Counted from the first letter of the stretch, positions 1 through 9,160 are shown. The stretch is 64,000 bases of DNA from an uncultured Kiritimatiellota bacterium (GCA_934635225.1 CAKTYZ010000013.1:1-64000), one strand, 5' to 3'. Notes: generated by a model from the letters alone, not told the origin. Made by a program: numbers and translations.

Positions 1-117
1 GTGTGGATTGTCTTTCTTCTTCTTCGATCCCCATGGCCTTCCTCTCTTCTTTGCTGACCCGTTAGATATTACCATTTCCCATGCCGGGTGGGCCGCTTGC
101 ACGTGGCGGCAGTTCTA

Positions 118-126
118 TGGTATAAT
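118..126 (+). promoter_or_regulatory. Extended -10 promoter of the first glycan block
   Basis: The sequence TGGTATAAT lies at 118-126 (-10 hexamer 121-126, TG at 118-119). No good -35 box is visible about 17 bases upstream. Transcription should start near 133. The nearest secure gene begins at 387, giving a leader of about 250 nt, unless the 36-codon frame at 134 is translated from a leaderless message. Confidence 0.65.
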
Positions 127-226
127 TCAAAACATGGGGAATCGTGCAGAAAGTGAAATGGGGGTGAAAATCCTCGTGAGACGCGATCGGAAGGCCGTTC
201 AGACGCGGTTGCGTACGGTTTTTGTA

Positions 227-236
227 CCCCCCCCCC
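227..236 (+). repeat. C10 homopolymer tract in leader
   Basis: Ten consecutive C lie between the promoter at 118-126 and the gene at 387. The short frame 134-244 runs through the tract. Adding one C would join that frame to another that stays open until the TGA at 388-390, overlapping the ATG of the next gene. Whether the tract varies in length is unknown. Confidence 0.8.
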
Positions 237-386
237 GTTGTTAAGTGAGGCCGTAGAGTGCCTCTCAGTGCACATGGTGTCTTTCGATTCGAGTTGCGAC
301 ACCAATCTTGTGATGACTGTTGCGCGACCTTGGGAGAGGCCGAGGCGCGTTCTTGCAAAACCAAAAGCCAAAAGCGAAAGGATATC

Positions 387-599
387 ATGACCATGACGAA
401 CGAGATCCATGATGAAGGAAGTCTGGACGTCAGGAAAGGGAGCGTGCTGTTAGTGGCGGTTAGTGTCGCATTGCTGGCCTTTGCTGGCGTGCTGTCCGTC
501 GGAACGGTCTCGGTCTCTGTCGATGCCCGCTACCGTGTTGAGACGGAATCGGTAGAGGTCGATTTGTTCCAGTCGGGACTGGTGTTCATGATTCGGTGA
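387..599 (+). CDS. Small membrane protein with GLVFMIR C-terminus
   Basis: A 70-residue protein I cannot assign to a family. The start at ATG 387 is supported by GAAAGGAT at 376-383, the same ribosome-binding sequence seen before 10682, 19458 and 21233. Residues about 16-42 form one hydrophobic segment (rich in V, L, A, G) after a positively charged K, so it is probably an exported or single-pass membrane peptide. The last residues are SGLVFMIR, which resembles the ends of two larger secreted proteins in the window (14484 gene: DGLSVILR; 48680 gene: QGLAVVIR). It lies 16 bases before the SUMF1 gene at 616. It may be a real small surface protein or a remnant keeping only the export segment and tail of a larger one. 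Confidence 0.55.
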   Translation: MTMTNEIHDEGSLDVRKGSVLLVAVSVALLAFAGVLSVGTVSVSVDARYRVETESVEVDLFQSGLVFMIR

Positions 600-615
600 A
601 AGGAGGTCCTTTGAC

Positions 616-2133
616 ATGAAAGCCCTTTTGTTCTCAAGCCTTGTCGCGACAGCCCTCGCGGCGTCTTCGGCAACCGTTCAGAATGTCATCTGCACGTTGC
701 TGGCGGACGGTCGGCTGGAAATCGCCTACAGCCTTGAAGGGGCGCCGGCGATTGTCACGCTTTCGGCAATGGTTGGCGAAGTGCCCGTGGACGGCATCAA
801 CTTCCGTCAGGTCTCTGGTGACGTGAATCGGGAAATCGCGACGGACGGGGTCAAGAAGATCTACTGGAGACCGGCTGACGATACGGCGAAGCCAGACGGC
901 TTGTCGTCAAAAGTCGGGACGGCGAACGCGCTTCTCGAGAACGCGGTGGTGAAGGTGACGGCTTGGGATCTTGACGATCCGCCAGATGTGATGGTGGTTG
1001 ATCTGTCCGACCCGTTTTATGGCGTTAACCGCATTTCCTATTACGAGAATGTCGAGTCGCTTCCGGGCGGCCTTCTTGAGAACCCGGTCTACCGGTTCCA
1101 GAAACTCGTGATGAAGCGGGTGCACGCCAACGGCGTCAAGTGGATCTGCGGAACGGCGTATTGCGGAACGACGGATCCGGCAAATGCGAAGTACGACCCG
1201 AAGTCCACATATTCCGGAGGCGCGGAATATCCTCGGAACCGCCAGCTCGACCATGACTACTACATGGGTGTCTTTGAGCTGACGAAGGGCCAACATTCGA
1301 TGGTCATGGGGACGCTGAAGGGCGGCAAGTACAATCTTGTTGGAGAGCGCTTTCTCCGTCCGGCGGATTCCCTCTCCTTCATCGACATACGCGGCGGGGC
1401 CGATCATTTCTATCCGGCGGAACCGGCTCCGGGCAGTATCTTGGGCAAGCTGCGCGTGCGGACGGGCTTGAAGTTCGACTTGCCGGGCGAATACGAATGG
1501 GAGTTCGCGGCGTGGGCGGGGCACGGCTCGACGGTGATAGGGTATGAGTGGCCGAAGGTTGGGTCGGTTCCCGCCTATTGGGGCAACGGCGCGGAAATCA
1601 ACTGGTGGGCCTACTGGACTGAAGAGGAATTGAAGAGCTTCATCGACTTGAAGAGCGACATGTCGAAAAAGCTGATCCGGGACGACGGACTGCCCGGACG
1701 CTACGCGGTCAACAGCGGTTACTATGATCCGGCGACCTTGTCCAAGTCAGCGGCATGGTCGGACGCGACGGTTTACGGTCCGACAAACGCGACGGCCCTT
1801 TGCGGAAGCTACGCGCCGAACGACTTCGGGCTCTACGATATGCACGGCAACGTGCGGGAGTGGTGCCTTGATTACTATGCGAAGGGGAACAGCGGCGAAC
1901 TTGCCGACCCCAAGGGACCGATCAATGCCAATGGCCTGTTGCCGCGTTTGGGCACGGTCGATGGCCGGGATGTCACGACGAACCGCGTGTTGCGGGGCGG
2001 CAGCTTCCTCTCGACGATGCAGCAGTGCCGAGCGAGCAGTCGTGCCTTTAACTGTTCATCGTTTGCGTCCGCGCGGGTTGACTTCGGTTGCCGCATCGTC
2101 TGCCCTGTTGCGGACAGGATGATTAACAAGTGA
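616..2133 (+). CDS. Secreted SUMF1-fold (formylglycine-generating-enzyme-like) protein
   Basis: A 505-residue protein with an N-terminal signal peptide (residues 1 to about 19, MKALLFSSLVATALAASSA) and a strong AGGAGG at 601-606. Residues about 21-135 form a beta-sandwich-like module also present in the next gene. Residues about 150-495 match the SUMF1/FGE fold: GEYEWEFAA, FGLYDMHGNVREW and RGGSF are the usual landmarks. True formylglycine-generating enzymes carry two cysteines after RGGSF; here the first is serine (RGGSFLSTMQQC) and only the second remains, so sulfatase activation is unlikely. No sulfatase gene lies in the window. A ligand-binding or surface role is more plausible (inference). 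It forms an operon-like run with 2157, 3499 and 6219. Confidence 0.85.
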   Translation: MKALLFSSLVATALAASSATVQNVICTLLADGRLEIAYSLEGAPAIVTLSAMVGEVPVDGINFRQVSGDVNREIATDGVKKIYWRPADDTAKPDGLSSKVGTANALLENAVVKVTAWDLDDPPDVMVVDLSDPFYGVNRISYYENVESLPGGLLENPVYRFQKLVMKRVHANGVKWICGTAYCGTTDPANAKYDPKSTYSGGAEYPRNRQLDHDYYMGVFELTKGQHSMVMGTLKGGKYNLVGERFLRPADSLSFIDIRGGADHFYPAEPAPGSILGKLRVRTGLKFDLPGEYEWEFAAWAGHGSTVIGYEWPKVGSVPAYWGNGAEINWWAYWTEEELKSFIDLKSDMSKKLIRDDGLPGRYAVNSGYYDPATLSKSAAWSDATVYGPTNATALCGSYAPNDFGLYDMHGNVREWCLDYYAKGNSGELADPKGPINANGLLPRLGTVDGRDVTTNRVLRGGSFLSTMQQCRASSRAFNCSSFASARVDFGCRIVCPVADRMINK

Positions 2134-2156
2134 AGCCGATAAGCAAGGAGAATATC

Positions 2157-3482
2157 ATGACGAACGAAAAGTTCCTGACGCTGGTGCTGTCCGTGGCCTC
2201 GGTCTTGATCGCGACGGCGGGTGCGCCGATGGCCTCAGACATGCGCGTCGTGAAGGCGACGAACAAGTTGCTGAAGATGGACTACGTGCTGTCCGACGGG
2301 CCGGCTATCGTGATGCTGTCCGTGGCGACGAATGGCGTCTCGGTCGGCGGCGCGAACCTGACGGCCGTTTCTGGCGACGTCAACACAATCGTCTCAGGGG
2401 ACGGGCCGCATTCGTTTACGTGGAATCTGAAGGACACGCCGTTGGGCGCGGCCCGGAAGGACCTCAAGGCTTCCATAAAACTCGTCTGCCGTCCGCTTGA
2501 CAATCCGCCCGACTATCTGGTCGTCAACCTGGCCGAGAAGACGAGTGCGCCGCGCTACACGTTCATGGAAACGGAGGGGGAACTCCCCGGCGGGATTGCA
2601 AGTAACAGCGCCTACTGGACGGACAGAATCGTCATGCGTCGCATCCATGCGCGGAATGTCCCGTGGGTGATGGGCTGCCAATCGTTCTCGGATCGCTGGT
2701 CGGCCGGCTTTTCCGGCTTGCCGCACGAGGTGACGTTGACGAATGACTACTGGGCGGCGGTCTTCCCGTTCACGCGCGGGCAGTGGGCGGCCGTGACGTC
2801 GCGGACTTGCCCGGGACAGTATAAGTTCAGCGAACGCCGTCCGGTCGATACGGTTGTCATCGAGCGGAAGGACACGGCGCAGGAAAACAAGATTCCGGCT
2901 TTGCGCGGCGACCAGTCCGAGGCCTGTCGGTATCCGCACCCGCCACACGCCGCTTCCCTGCTTGGCCTTTTGCGCGCCCGCACCGGCCTCGCCTTTGACC
3001 TGCCGGGCGAGGCGATGTGGGAGTATGCCGCCAAGGCCGGCACGACCGACGAACAGTGGGGCGACGGGTCTCCTGCCGTCGCGGCGAACCTTCCGGGGCG
3101 CTTTGGCGGCAACGGCGGTACGCTTGACGGCGGTCAGTGGCCAGACCCCAAGACCGCCGACGTCTCGTGCGGGACGGCCGAAGTCGGCTCGTATGCGGCG
3201 AATCGCTTCGGACTGTATGACCTGCATGGAAACGTGAACGAACTCTGTCTTGACTGGCATGAGAATGATGTTCGGGGCCTGAACGGCGCCATTAATGCGA
3301 ACGGCGACAAGACTCTTAGCGGCGCGGCTGGCGAGAAGAACGTCAGCAAAGGCGGATGTCTCGGCTCGGTGTATGACGAGTGCCTGTCCTCGAGACGCTA
3401 TTCGGTCATTGTCGGCAACGGTGGCCGGGCTGAAGGATTCCGCGTGTTCATCCACACGATTGACCCACGGCTGACAAAGTGA
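2157..3482 (+). CDS. Secreted SUMF1-fold protein, tandem paralogue
   Basis: A 441-residue protein. ATG 2157 is preferred over the upstream GTG at 2130 because AGGAG lies at 2146-2150 and a signal peptide (MTNEKFLTLVLSVASVLIA) then follows. The layout copies the preceding gene: a beta-sandwich-like module with VSGDVN, then a SUMF1 fold with GEAMWEYAAKAG and FGLYDLHGNVNE. The RGGSF box is degenerate (KGGCLGSVYDEC): the first catalytic cysteine position is again serine, with only the second kept. It is shorter than its neighbour and diverged well from it, so the duplication is old. Probably a non-catalytic exported protein made together with the glycosidases downstream. Confidence 0.82.
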   Translation: MTNEKFLTLVLSVASVLIATAGAPMASDMRVVKATNKLLKMDYVLSDGPAIVMLSVATNGVSVGGANLTAVSGDVNTIVSGDGPHSFTWNLKDTPLGAARKDLKASIKLVCRPLDNPPDYLVVNLAEKTSAPRYTFMETEGELPGGIASNSAYWTDRIVMRRIHARNVPWVMGCQSFSDRWSAGFSGLPHEVTLTNDYWAAVFPFTRGQWAAVTSRTCPGQYKFSERRPVDTVVIERKDTAQENKIPALRGDQSEACRYPHPPHAASLLGLLRARTGLAFDLPGEAMWEYAAKAGTTDEQWGDGSPAVAANLPGRFGGNGGTLDGGQWPDPKTADVSCGTAEVGSYAANRFGLYDLHGNVNELCLDWHENDVRGLNGAINANGDKTLSGAAGEKNVSKGGCLGSVYDECLSSRRYSVIVGNGGRAEGFRVFIHTIDPRLTK

Positions 3483-3498
3483 TCTGAGGAGTCGACTG

Positions 3499-6189
3499 AT
3501 GAGTTTGCCTGCGTTTTTTCTGTCCGTATTGTCAGTCTTCGGAGAAAAGGTGACGCCGGACACGGCTTGGCGTGAGTATCCGAGGCCCGAACTTGTGCGA
3601 CCGTCGTCGAGCTGGCGGTCGCTGAACGGCTCCTGGGCGTACGCGTTCTTCAAGACGCGTGGGAGCGAACCCCAGACGGAGGACGGCAAGATTCTTGTGC
3701 CGTTCGGGCCGGATGCCGAGCTGTCGGGCGTCGGTCGTGTGGTGACGAGCAATGATCTCGTCCGCTATCGGCGGACATTTGTGGTGGATGGCGCGTGCGG
3801 CGACCGAAAGATTCTGCATTTTGAAGGCGTTGACTTCCGGGCCCAAGTCTACGTGAACGGCGTGGAGGCGATGGACGTCCCCCACGCCGGCGCGTGGGAT
3901 CCGTTTTCCGTGGACGTGACTGAACTCGTGAAGGATGGCACGAATGCGCTGGAGGTGATCTGTTGGGACCCGACCGATGACCATGTCGGCACGGCGGGCA
4001 AGCAGACCTTGTTGGAGCGCGGCTCATACCATCCGGCGACCGGCGGCATTTGGCAGAGCGTCTGGCTCGAATATGTTCCGCGCACCTTTCTCGCAGACTA
4101 TCATACGGAATGTGACGTCGCATCTGGTCGGGTCAAGGTCTTTCTCGACATCCGAGGGGATGCGCGGACGGCACGGGCCGCTGTGCGAGCACTCTGGAAG
4201 GGCGAGGAGGTCGCACGAGCCGTCTGGCCGGGGAATGGCGCTCCAGCGGTCCTTCAGCTGCCGTCTCCTCTGCATCTTTGGTCTTGCGAGGATCCGGCGC
4301 TCTACGATTTGGATATCCGCGTGACGGACGCATGCGGAGCAAAAGACGTGGCGATGGGCTACTTTGGGCTGAGGTCCTTCACGAAAGTGCGTGACAAGGC
4401 CGGAACTCTTCGTTTCGCCCTGAATGGAAAGCCCATTTACCTGAGCGCCGTGCTGGATCAGGGACTTTGGCCGGACGGACTCAACACGCCGCCGTCCGAA
4501 GACGCTTTGCGTTTTGACGTCGATCTTCTGCATCGGTTGGGGTTCAACGCGATCCGGAAGCACATCAAGGTTGAGCCGAGGGCCTTTTACCGGCATTGCG
4601 ACGAAATTGGCATGCTGGTCATACAGGACATGCCATCGGGCGGCGGAGACTATCACCATCGGCATACGGACAAGACGCCGCGCTACGGGATGTTTCGCCG
4701 CGAGCTGAAGGCGATGGTAAACCGACTTCGCAAGCATCCGTCCGTTGTCGTCTGGTGTCCCTTCAACGAGGCTTGGGGTCAACCGGGCGCACGGCTGTCC
4801 ATGGACACGATTTCGTGGCTGAAACGCTATGATCGCACGCGACTCGTGGACGGGTTCTCGGGCTGGAACGACTATGATGGCGGGTTTGTTGACAGCATGG
4901 GAACGTTTGCGGACGCAATGGGGCCAGGCATGCATCTGATTCGCCGTCCGGATGGTGTCGCACCCGTGAGCGACATTTTCGACATCCATAAGTATCCGGG
5001 TCCCGTCGTGCCGCCGCAGGACAAGGACCGCATTCGGTTCATCGGCGAGTTTGGCGGCGGCGTCGGGCAGAACTATCTGTCGATGGAGTCGAGTCTGGTG
5101 GCTGCCATTCAGGATGGGGTTGCCGGTCACTGCTGGGTTCAGGCGACGGATGTCGGGCGTGAGGTCGGGGGCTTTGTCACGGCTGACCGTCGGACGGAGA
5201 AGGTCGATGCCGCACCGTTCGTCGCGTTGCATCGCCGGTTCGCGCAGGCTGCCGCAGCGGCTGCAAGGGGCGATGTCCCGCAGCCGGATCTCGAGAAGAT
5301 TCCGGATGTGCGCTTGTTCCGCGGGACGCCGACATGTGCCTACCGCGATCCGGCTGTCGTGCATGTCAACGGAAAGTTTCACCTGTTCATGACGTGGGTC
5401 TATGCGCAAAAGAACAAGGTGCGGGCAACGATTGTCCACACGGAGAGTCGCGATCTCGTTCACTGGAGCGGCCTTGATCCGCTCTTTCCGGCGAATCCGA
5501 AGCACAACTATTCAAGTCCGGGGAATGTCGTCCGGGATGGTGACGAGTGGGTGCTGTGCTTCCAATCCTATCCGCGCCCGGGGGCGACGCTGGCTGACCG
5601 CCCGCCGAAATACGGGAATGCGGACTGCCGCCTTTATGTTTCCCGCACCCGGGATTTTGCCGTCTGGAGTCGGCCGGAGGTCTTGAAAGTGAAGGGGGCT
5701 GATACGCCAGTTGCGGATATGGGGCGCATGATCGACCCGTATTTCGTGAAAGGCCCGGATGGACTTTGGCGTTGCTTTTTCAAGCAGAACGGCGTGAGCT
5801 TCTCGACGTCGCGTGACTTGAAGAACTGGACGTTTGAGGGCCGTGCGGAGGCGGGCGAGAACGTCTGCGTGATTCGCACGGATGACGGTGGTTGGCTGAT
5901 GATGCATTCGCCGCGGAACGGGATGGCCCTGAAGCGGTCTTCCGACCTGCGGACTTGGACAGATGTGCCGGGACTCGTCACGTTGGGACAGTCCGAATGG
6001 ACATGGGCGAAAGGACGCATCACGGCGGGAGCGATTCTGGATGCGCGGCATGTCGAGGGCGTCGGGCGGTATCTCCTTTTCTTCCATGGTTCGGGGCCGA
6101 AGACTGAGCAGAAGGGCGATTTTGACCGCAATGCCTCGGTCGGCATCGCTTGGAGCGATGACTTGGAAAATTGGCATTGGCCGAAGTGA
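3499..6189 (+). CDS. GH2 glycosidase fused to a GH43-like beta-propeller
   Basis: An 896-residue two-enzyme protein. A short signal-like segment (residues 1 to about 15) leads into a GH2 sugar-binding sandwich, an Ig-like module and a TIM barrel (about 285-590). The acid/base glutamate is E424 in FNEAWGQ and the nucleophile is E517 in FIGEFGGG, both standard for GH2 (beta-galactosidase, beta-glucuronidase or beta-mannosidase). From about residue 600 a second module begins: YRDPAVVHVNGKFHLFMTW (D617), later DPYFVKGPDGLW, typical of five-bladed propeller hydrolases of the GH43/GH32/GH117 type. The exact sugar cannot be read. GAGGAG at 3485-3490 supports the start. The gap to the previous gene is 16 bases, consistent with one operon. 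Confidence 0.85.
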   Translation: MSLPAFFLSVLSVFGEKVTPDTAWREYPRPELVRPSSSWRSLNGSWAYAFFKTRGSEPQTEDGKILVPFGPDAELSGVGRVVTSNDLVRYRRTFVVDGACGDRKILHFEGVDFRAQVYVNGVEAMDVPHAGAWDPFSVDVTELVKDGTNALEVICWDPTDDHVGTAGKQTLLERGSYHPATGGIWQSVWLEYVPRTFLADYHTECDVASGRVKVFLDIRGDARTARAAVRALWKGEEVARAVWPGNGAPAVLQLPSPLHLWSCEDPALYDLDIRVTDACGAKDVAMGYFGLRSFTKVRDKAGTLRFALNGKPIYLSAVLDQGLWPDGLNTPPSEDALRFDVDLLHRLGFNAIRKHIKVEPRAFYRHCDEIGMLVIQDMPSGGGDYHHRHTDKTPRYGMFRRELKAMVNRLRKHPSVVVWCPFNEAWGQPGARLSMDTISWLKRYDRTRLVDGFSGWNDYDGGFVDSMGTFADAMGPGMHLIRRPDGVAPVSDIFDIHKYPGPVVPPQDKDRIRFIGEFGGGVGQNYLSMESSLVAAIQDGVAGHCWVQATDVGREVGGFVTADRRTEKVDAAPFVALHRRFAQAAAAAARGDVPQPDLEKIPDVRLFRGTPTCAYRDPAVVHVNGKFHLFMTWVYAQKNKVRATIVHTESRDLVHWSGLDPLFPANPKHNYSSPGNVVRDGDEWVLCFQSYPRPGATLADRPPKYGNADCRLYVSRTRDFAVWSRPEVLKVKGADTPVADMGRMIDPYFVKGPDGLWRCFFKQNGVSFSTSRDLKNWTFEGRAEAGENVCVIRTDDGGWLMMHSPRNGMALKRSSDLRTWTDVPGLVTLGQSEWTWAKGRITAGAILDARHVEGVGRYLLFFHGSGPKTEQKGDFDRNASVGIAWSDDLENWHWPK

Positions 6190-6218
6190 TCCGTGGGCAA
6201 AAGAAGGAAACAAGACGA

Positions 6219-8066
6219 ATGACGAGAAAAACGATGGTCGCAGCCGTTGGTGCGGCGATGGCTTTGAATGCGTTCCCACAGCCGAAAGTGGAACTTGTCG
6301 AATGCCCGAGATGTGAGCGGAGGATGCGCATCTCGGACGATGGCCTGTCTGCGAAAGTGAATGTCTGCCGACTGAGGGACGACATGCCGGACGCGGCGAC
6401 GCTTGACCGGCGTGTCGCCGAGATGAGGGCACGGGCCGAACGTTATCTGGCCTTCGGGCGCGAAGTCGCGACTGGCGATCGGATGTGTCCCTTGATGGGC
6501 TGGTCGAGCTGGAACACGTTCGGCGTCGACATTTCCGAGGAGATCATCCTTGATGTCGCGCGGGCTTTGGCGACAAACGGCCTGAAGGCCGCCGGCTATC
6601 GCTATGTCAACATTGACGACGGCTTTTTCGCCGGACATGGCGCGGACGGCAGATTGCGTTTCCATCCGACGCGCTTTCCGAATGGCATGAAATCGACAGT
6701 TGACGGCATTCATGCGCTGGGGCTTAAGGCCGGAATCTATTCGGATGCCGGGGCTGACACCTGCGGGAGCATGTGGGCAGGGAGCGGCACGGGCGGCAAG
6801 GACACGGCCGGCGTTGGCTCGGGCCTCTACGGCCATGATGCGGCAGATTGCCAACTGCACTTCGTGGAACTTGGCTTCGACTTCATCAAGGTCGATTACT
6901 GCGGCGGCAAGAAGCTGGGGTTGGACGAACGTGAACGCTATACCGAGATCGGTCAGGCCATACGCGCGACGGGGCGGACGGATGTGCGCTACAACCTGTG
7001 CCGGTGGGCATTCCCCGGAACTTGGGCGTCGGAAATCGCCGATTCATGGCGTACGACAGCGGACATTCGCGCGAACTGGAAGTCCGTGCGCAAACTCATC
7101 GGCGAGAACCTTTATCTAAGCGCCTACGCGAGTCCGGGACATTACAACGACATGGACATGTTGGAAGTCGGACAGAGGACGGGCGAAGTCCGGTCGATCT
7201 TCGGCAACCACGGGGACACGGGCCTCTCGGAAGACGAGGAAGTGACGCATTTCGGCATGTGGTGCATGATGTCCTCTCCGCTTCTTGTCGGCTGTGACGT
7301 GCGGGCGGTCCCTGCATTCACGATGCGCTTGATCACGAACCCATATCTGCTGGCGATGAACCAGAATCGGGGACTGGGGGTTCAGGGGTATGTGGCTCAA
7401 CGCGAGGGCGACGATGCCTACGTGCTGGTCAAGGATGCGGACGAACGGTTCGGGAAGTCGCGTTATGTCGCGCTCTATAATGCAGGGGAGACTGAGCACG
7501 TGTTCGATCTGCGGGCCGATGCGTTGGACCTTGGTGGAAAGGTTCGGGTTTTCGATCTCGTTGACCGGTCGGATTGCGGCGAGTTTGAAGCGCAAGATTT
7601 CGTCAGGGTCCCGCCGCACGCTTCGCGCTTCTTTCGGCTTGATGCGGATGTGCGTCTGGAGCGCGTCGTGTACGAGGCGGAGACGGCCTTCCTTACGGAC
7701 TATCAGGAACTCAAGGATCCTGTCAAGGCCTGTACGGCTCATTCGGCCCCATTTGGGTGCGCATCAGGCGGCATGGCCGTCCGCATGCTGGGCAATCGAC
7801 CGAGCAACGACCTTGTCTGGAGGGACGTATGGATTAAGGAGTCTGGGACGCGCGAGCTGGAGTTCTCCTGCGCAAGCGACGAGGACCGTCAGATGATCGT
7901 CGAGGTCGATGGCAAGGAGGTCGCGCGTCCCGTTGTCCAGAAGTGCGGGAACTTCTCGTGCCGCGTCTCCGTGCCGCTCAGCCTGACGCACGGCGTGCAT
8001 ACGGTCCGACTCTCGAATCCAACGGGGCGGATGCCGGATGTGGACTTGATGCGTGTGCGCAAATAG
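6219..8066 (+). CDS. GH27 alpha-galactosidase with C-terminal carbohydrate-binding module
   Basis: A 615-residue exported enzyme that releases terminal alpha-galactose (family knowledge). ATG 6219 is chosen because AAGAAGGA at 6201-6208 precedes it and a signal peptide follows; the longer frame starting in the previous gene has neither. The GH27 landmarks are MGWSSWNTFG, YVNIDDGFF, FIKVDYCGG (nucleophile D226), TTADIRANWKS (acid/base D282) and GHYNDMDMLEVG. An antiparallel beta domain follows, and the last 130 residues (from YEAETAF) look like a CBM35/CBM6-type jelly roll. An odd N-terminal insertion (ECPRCERRMRISDDGLSAKV) with CxxC resembles a small zinc-binding knuckle. Last gene of the first glycan block. 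Confidence 0.9.
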   Translation: MTRKTMVAAVGAAMALNAFPQPKVELVECPRCERRMRISDDGLSAKVNVCRLRDDMPDAATLDRRVAEMRARAERYLAFGREVATGDRMCPLMGWSSWNTFGVDISEEIILDVARALATNGLKAAGYRYVNIDDGFFAGHGADGRLRFHPTRFPNGMKSTVDGIHALGLKAGIYSDAGADTCGSMWAGSGTGGKDTAGVGSGLYGHDAADCQLHFVELGFDFIKVDYCGGKKLGLDERERYTEIGQAIRATGRTDVRYNLCRWAFPGTWASEIADSWRTTADIRANWKSVRKLIGENLYLSAYASPGHYNDMDMLEVGQRTGEVRSIFGNHGDTGLSEDEEVTHFGMWCMMSSPLLVGCDVRAVPAFTMRLITNPYLLAMNQNRGLGVQGYVAQREGDDAYVLVKDADERFGKSRYVALYNAGETEHVFDLRADALDLGGKVRVFDLVDRSDCGEFEAQDFVRVPPHASRFFRLDADVRLERVVYEAETAFLTDYQELKDPVKACTAHSAPFGCASGGMAVRMLGNRPSNDLVWRDVWIKESGTRELEFSCASDEDRQMIVEVDGKEVARPVVQKCGNFSCRVSVPLSLTHGVHTVRLSNPTGRMPDVDLMRVRK

Positions 8067-8155
8067 ACTGAAAGTGAACACTCTTCCGTGATCGGGTGCA
8101 CACTGTTCTAACGAATCGCGCCGGTAGATTTTACGATTTCCACGAAACGAGGCCG

Positions 8156-8185
8156 TTGACGAGTGCGCGGCAACTGTGGTATACT
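8156..8185 (+). promoter_or_regulatory. cysK-metY promoter
   Basis: TTGACG at 8156-8161 and TATACT at 8180-8185 are separated by 18 bases, and TG at 8177-8178 gives an extended -10. This is one of the most complete promoters in the window. Downstream, TACTAC (8182-8187) and GTAGTA (8210-8215) form an inverted repeat overlapping the -10, which could serve as a repressor site for sulfur control (inference). Confidence 0.8.
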
Positions 8186-8239
8186 ACGCGCCAGTTTGCT
8201 ACCAGTAGAGTAGTAACAACAAGAGAAAGGCGGTTCGCA

Positions 8240-9160
8240 ATGGCTAAGATGTACAAGACGATTCTGGAAAAGGTTGGCGGAACTCCGCTTGTGGAGATCT
8301 CCGACAAGCTCAACAAGGGCGGGGCGCGCGTCCTCGTCAAGGTCGAGTTCTTCAACCCCGGGGGGAGCGTGAAGGACCGCATCGCGCTCGCGATGGTCGA
8401 AGATGCCGAGAAGCGCGGGCTTCTGAAGCCGGGCGCGACGCTGGTTGAGCCGACGAGCGGCAACACAGGCGTTGGGCTGGCGCTCGTCTCGGCGGTCAAG
8501 GGTTACCATCTTGTCCTGACGATGCCCGAAACGATGAGCGTCGAGCGTCGCAAGCTTGCGGCGGCGTATGGCGCGGAAATTGTCCTCACGCCCGGCGCGG
8601 ACGGCATGAAGGGCGCGATTGCCAAGGCGAACGAGATTGCGGCGGCGCGCGGCGGCATCATCTTGCAGCAGTTTGAGAACTTGGCGAACCCGGCCTCTCA
8701 CCAGATTACGACGGGACCGGAGATCTGGGCGGATACGGATGGGCAGGTCGATGCGTTTGTCGCGGGCGTTGGCACGGGTGGCACGCTCACGGGCACGGGG
8801 CGTTATCTTCGGTCGGTCAAGCCGGATATCGCCATCTACGCGGTCGAGCCAGATACGAGTCCTGTCCTTTCCCAGGGCAAGGCGGGTCCGCACAAGATCC
8901 AAGGCATTGGCGCGGGGTTCGTCCCGAAAGTGCTCGACACGAGTCTCATCACGAAAGTGCTGACGGTCTCGTCCGAGGACGCGGGGAAGACGGCGCGAGC
9001 CGCTGCGGCGCAGGAGGGGTTGCTGGTCGGCATTTCGTCGGGCGCGGCGCTTTTTGCGGCATTGGAACTGGCGAAGACGCCGGAGTATGCGGGCAAGACG
9101 ATCGTCGCGCTTCTGCCGGACACGGGCGAGCGGTATCTCTCGACGTGGCTCTTTGAGTGA
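8240..9160 (+). CDS. cysK: Cysteine synthase A
   Basis: A 306-residue PLP enzyme that joins O-acetylserine and sulfide to give cysteine in the cytoplasm. ATG 8240 gives the usual family start (MAKMYKTILEKVGGTPLVEI), preceded by GAAAGG; the longer frame reaching back to 8096 would cross the promoter. The PLP lysine is K45 in NPGGSVKDR; the substrate loop TSGNTGVG and the phosphate-binding GTGGTLTGTG are intact, as is the late GISSGAA motif. Length and motifs are those of a complete CysK/CysM. It is followed after 57 bases by metY, so the pair probably makes cysteine and homocysteine from the same sulfide pool. Confidence 0.95.
   Translation: MAKMYKTILEKVGGTPLVEISDKLNKGGARVLVKVEFFNPGGSVKDRIALAMVEDAEKRGLLKPGATLVEPTSGNTGVGLALVSAVKGYHLVLTMPETMSVERRKLAAAYGAEIVLTPGADGMKGAIAKANEIAAARGGIILQQFENLANPASHQITTGPEIWADTDGQVDAFVAGVGTGGTLTGTGRYLRSVKPDIAIYAVEPDTSPVLSQGKAGPHKIQGIGAGFVPKVLDTSLITKVLTVSSEDAGKTARAAAAQEGLLVGISSGAALFAALELAKTPEYAGKTIVALLPDTGERYLSTWLFE

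Larger units (their letters stand above)
1..386. other. Non-coding upstream stretch with a promoter and a C10 tract
   Basis: I see no convincing gene here. The stretch holds an extended -10 promoter at 118-126, a short open frame 134-244 (36 codons) that starts 7 bases after the -10 box, and a run of ten C at 227-236. The peptide of the short frame has no recognisable domain. The likely role is a leader of about 250 nt for the gene starting at 387. The window edge may also cut an upstream gene that cannot be judged. Confidence 0.5.

Noticed and set aside
62..410. Minus-strand frames of about 110 codons near the window start
   Set aside because: No domain, no ribosome-binding site, and they cross the promoter and homopolymer region.
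616..3482. Annotation of the SUMF1 pair as sulfatase-activating enzymes
   Set aside because: The first catalytic cysteine is missing in both, and no sulfatase is present in the window.
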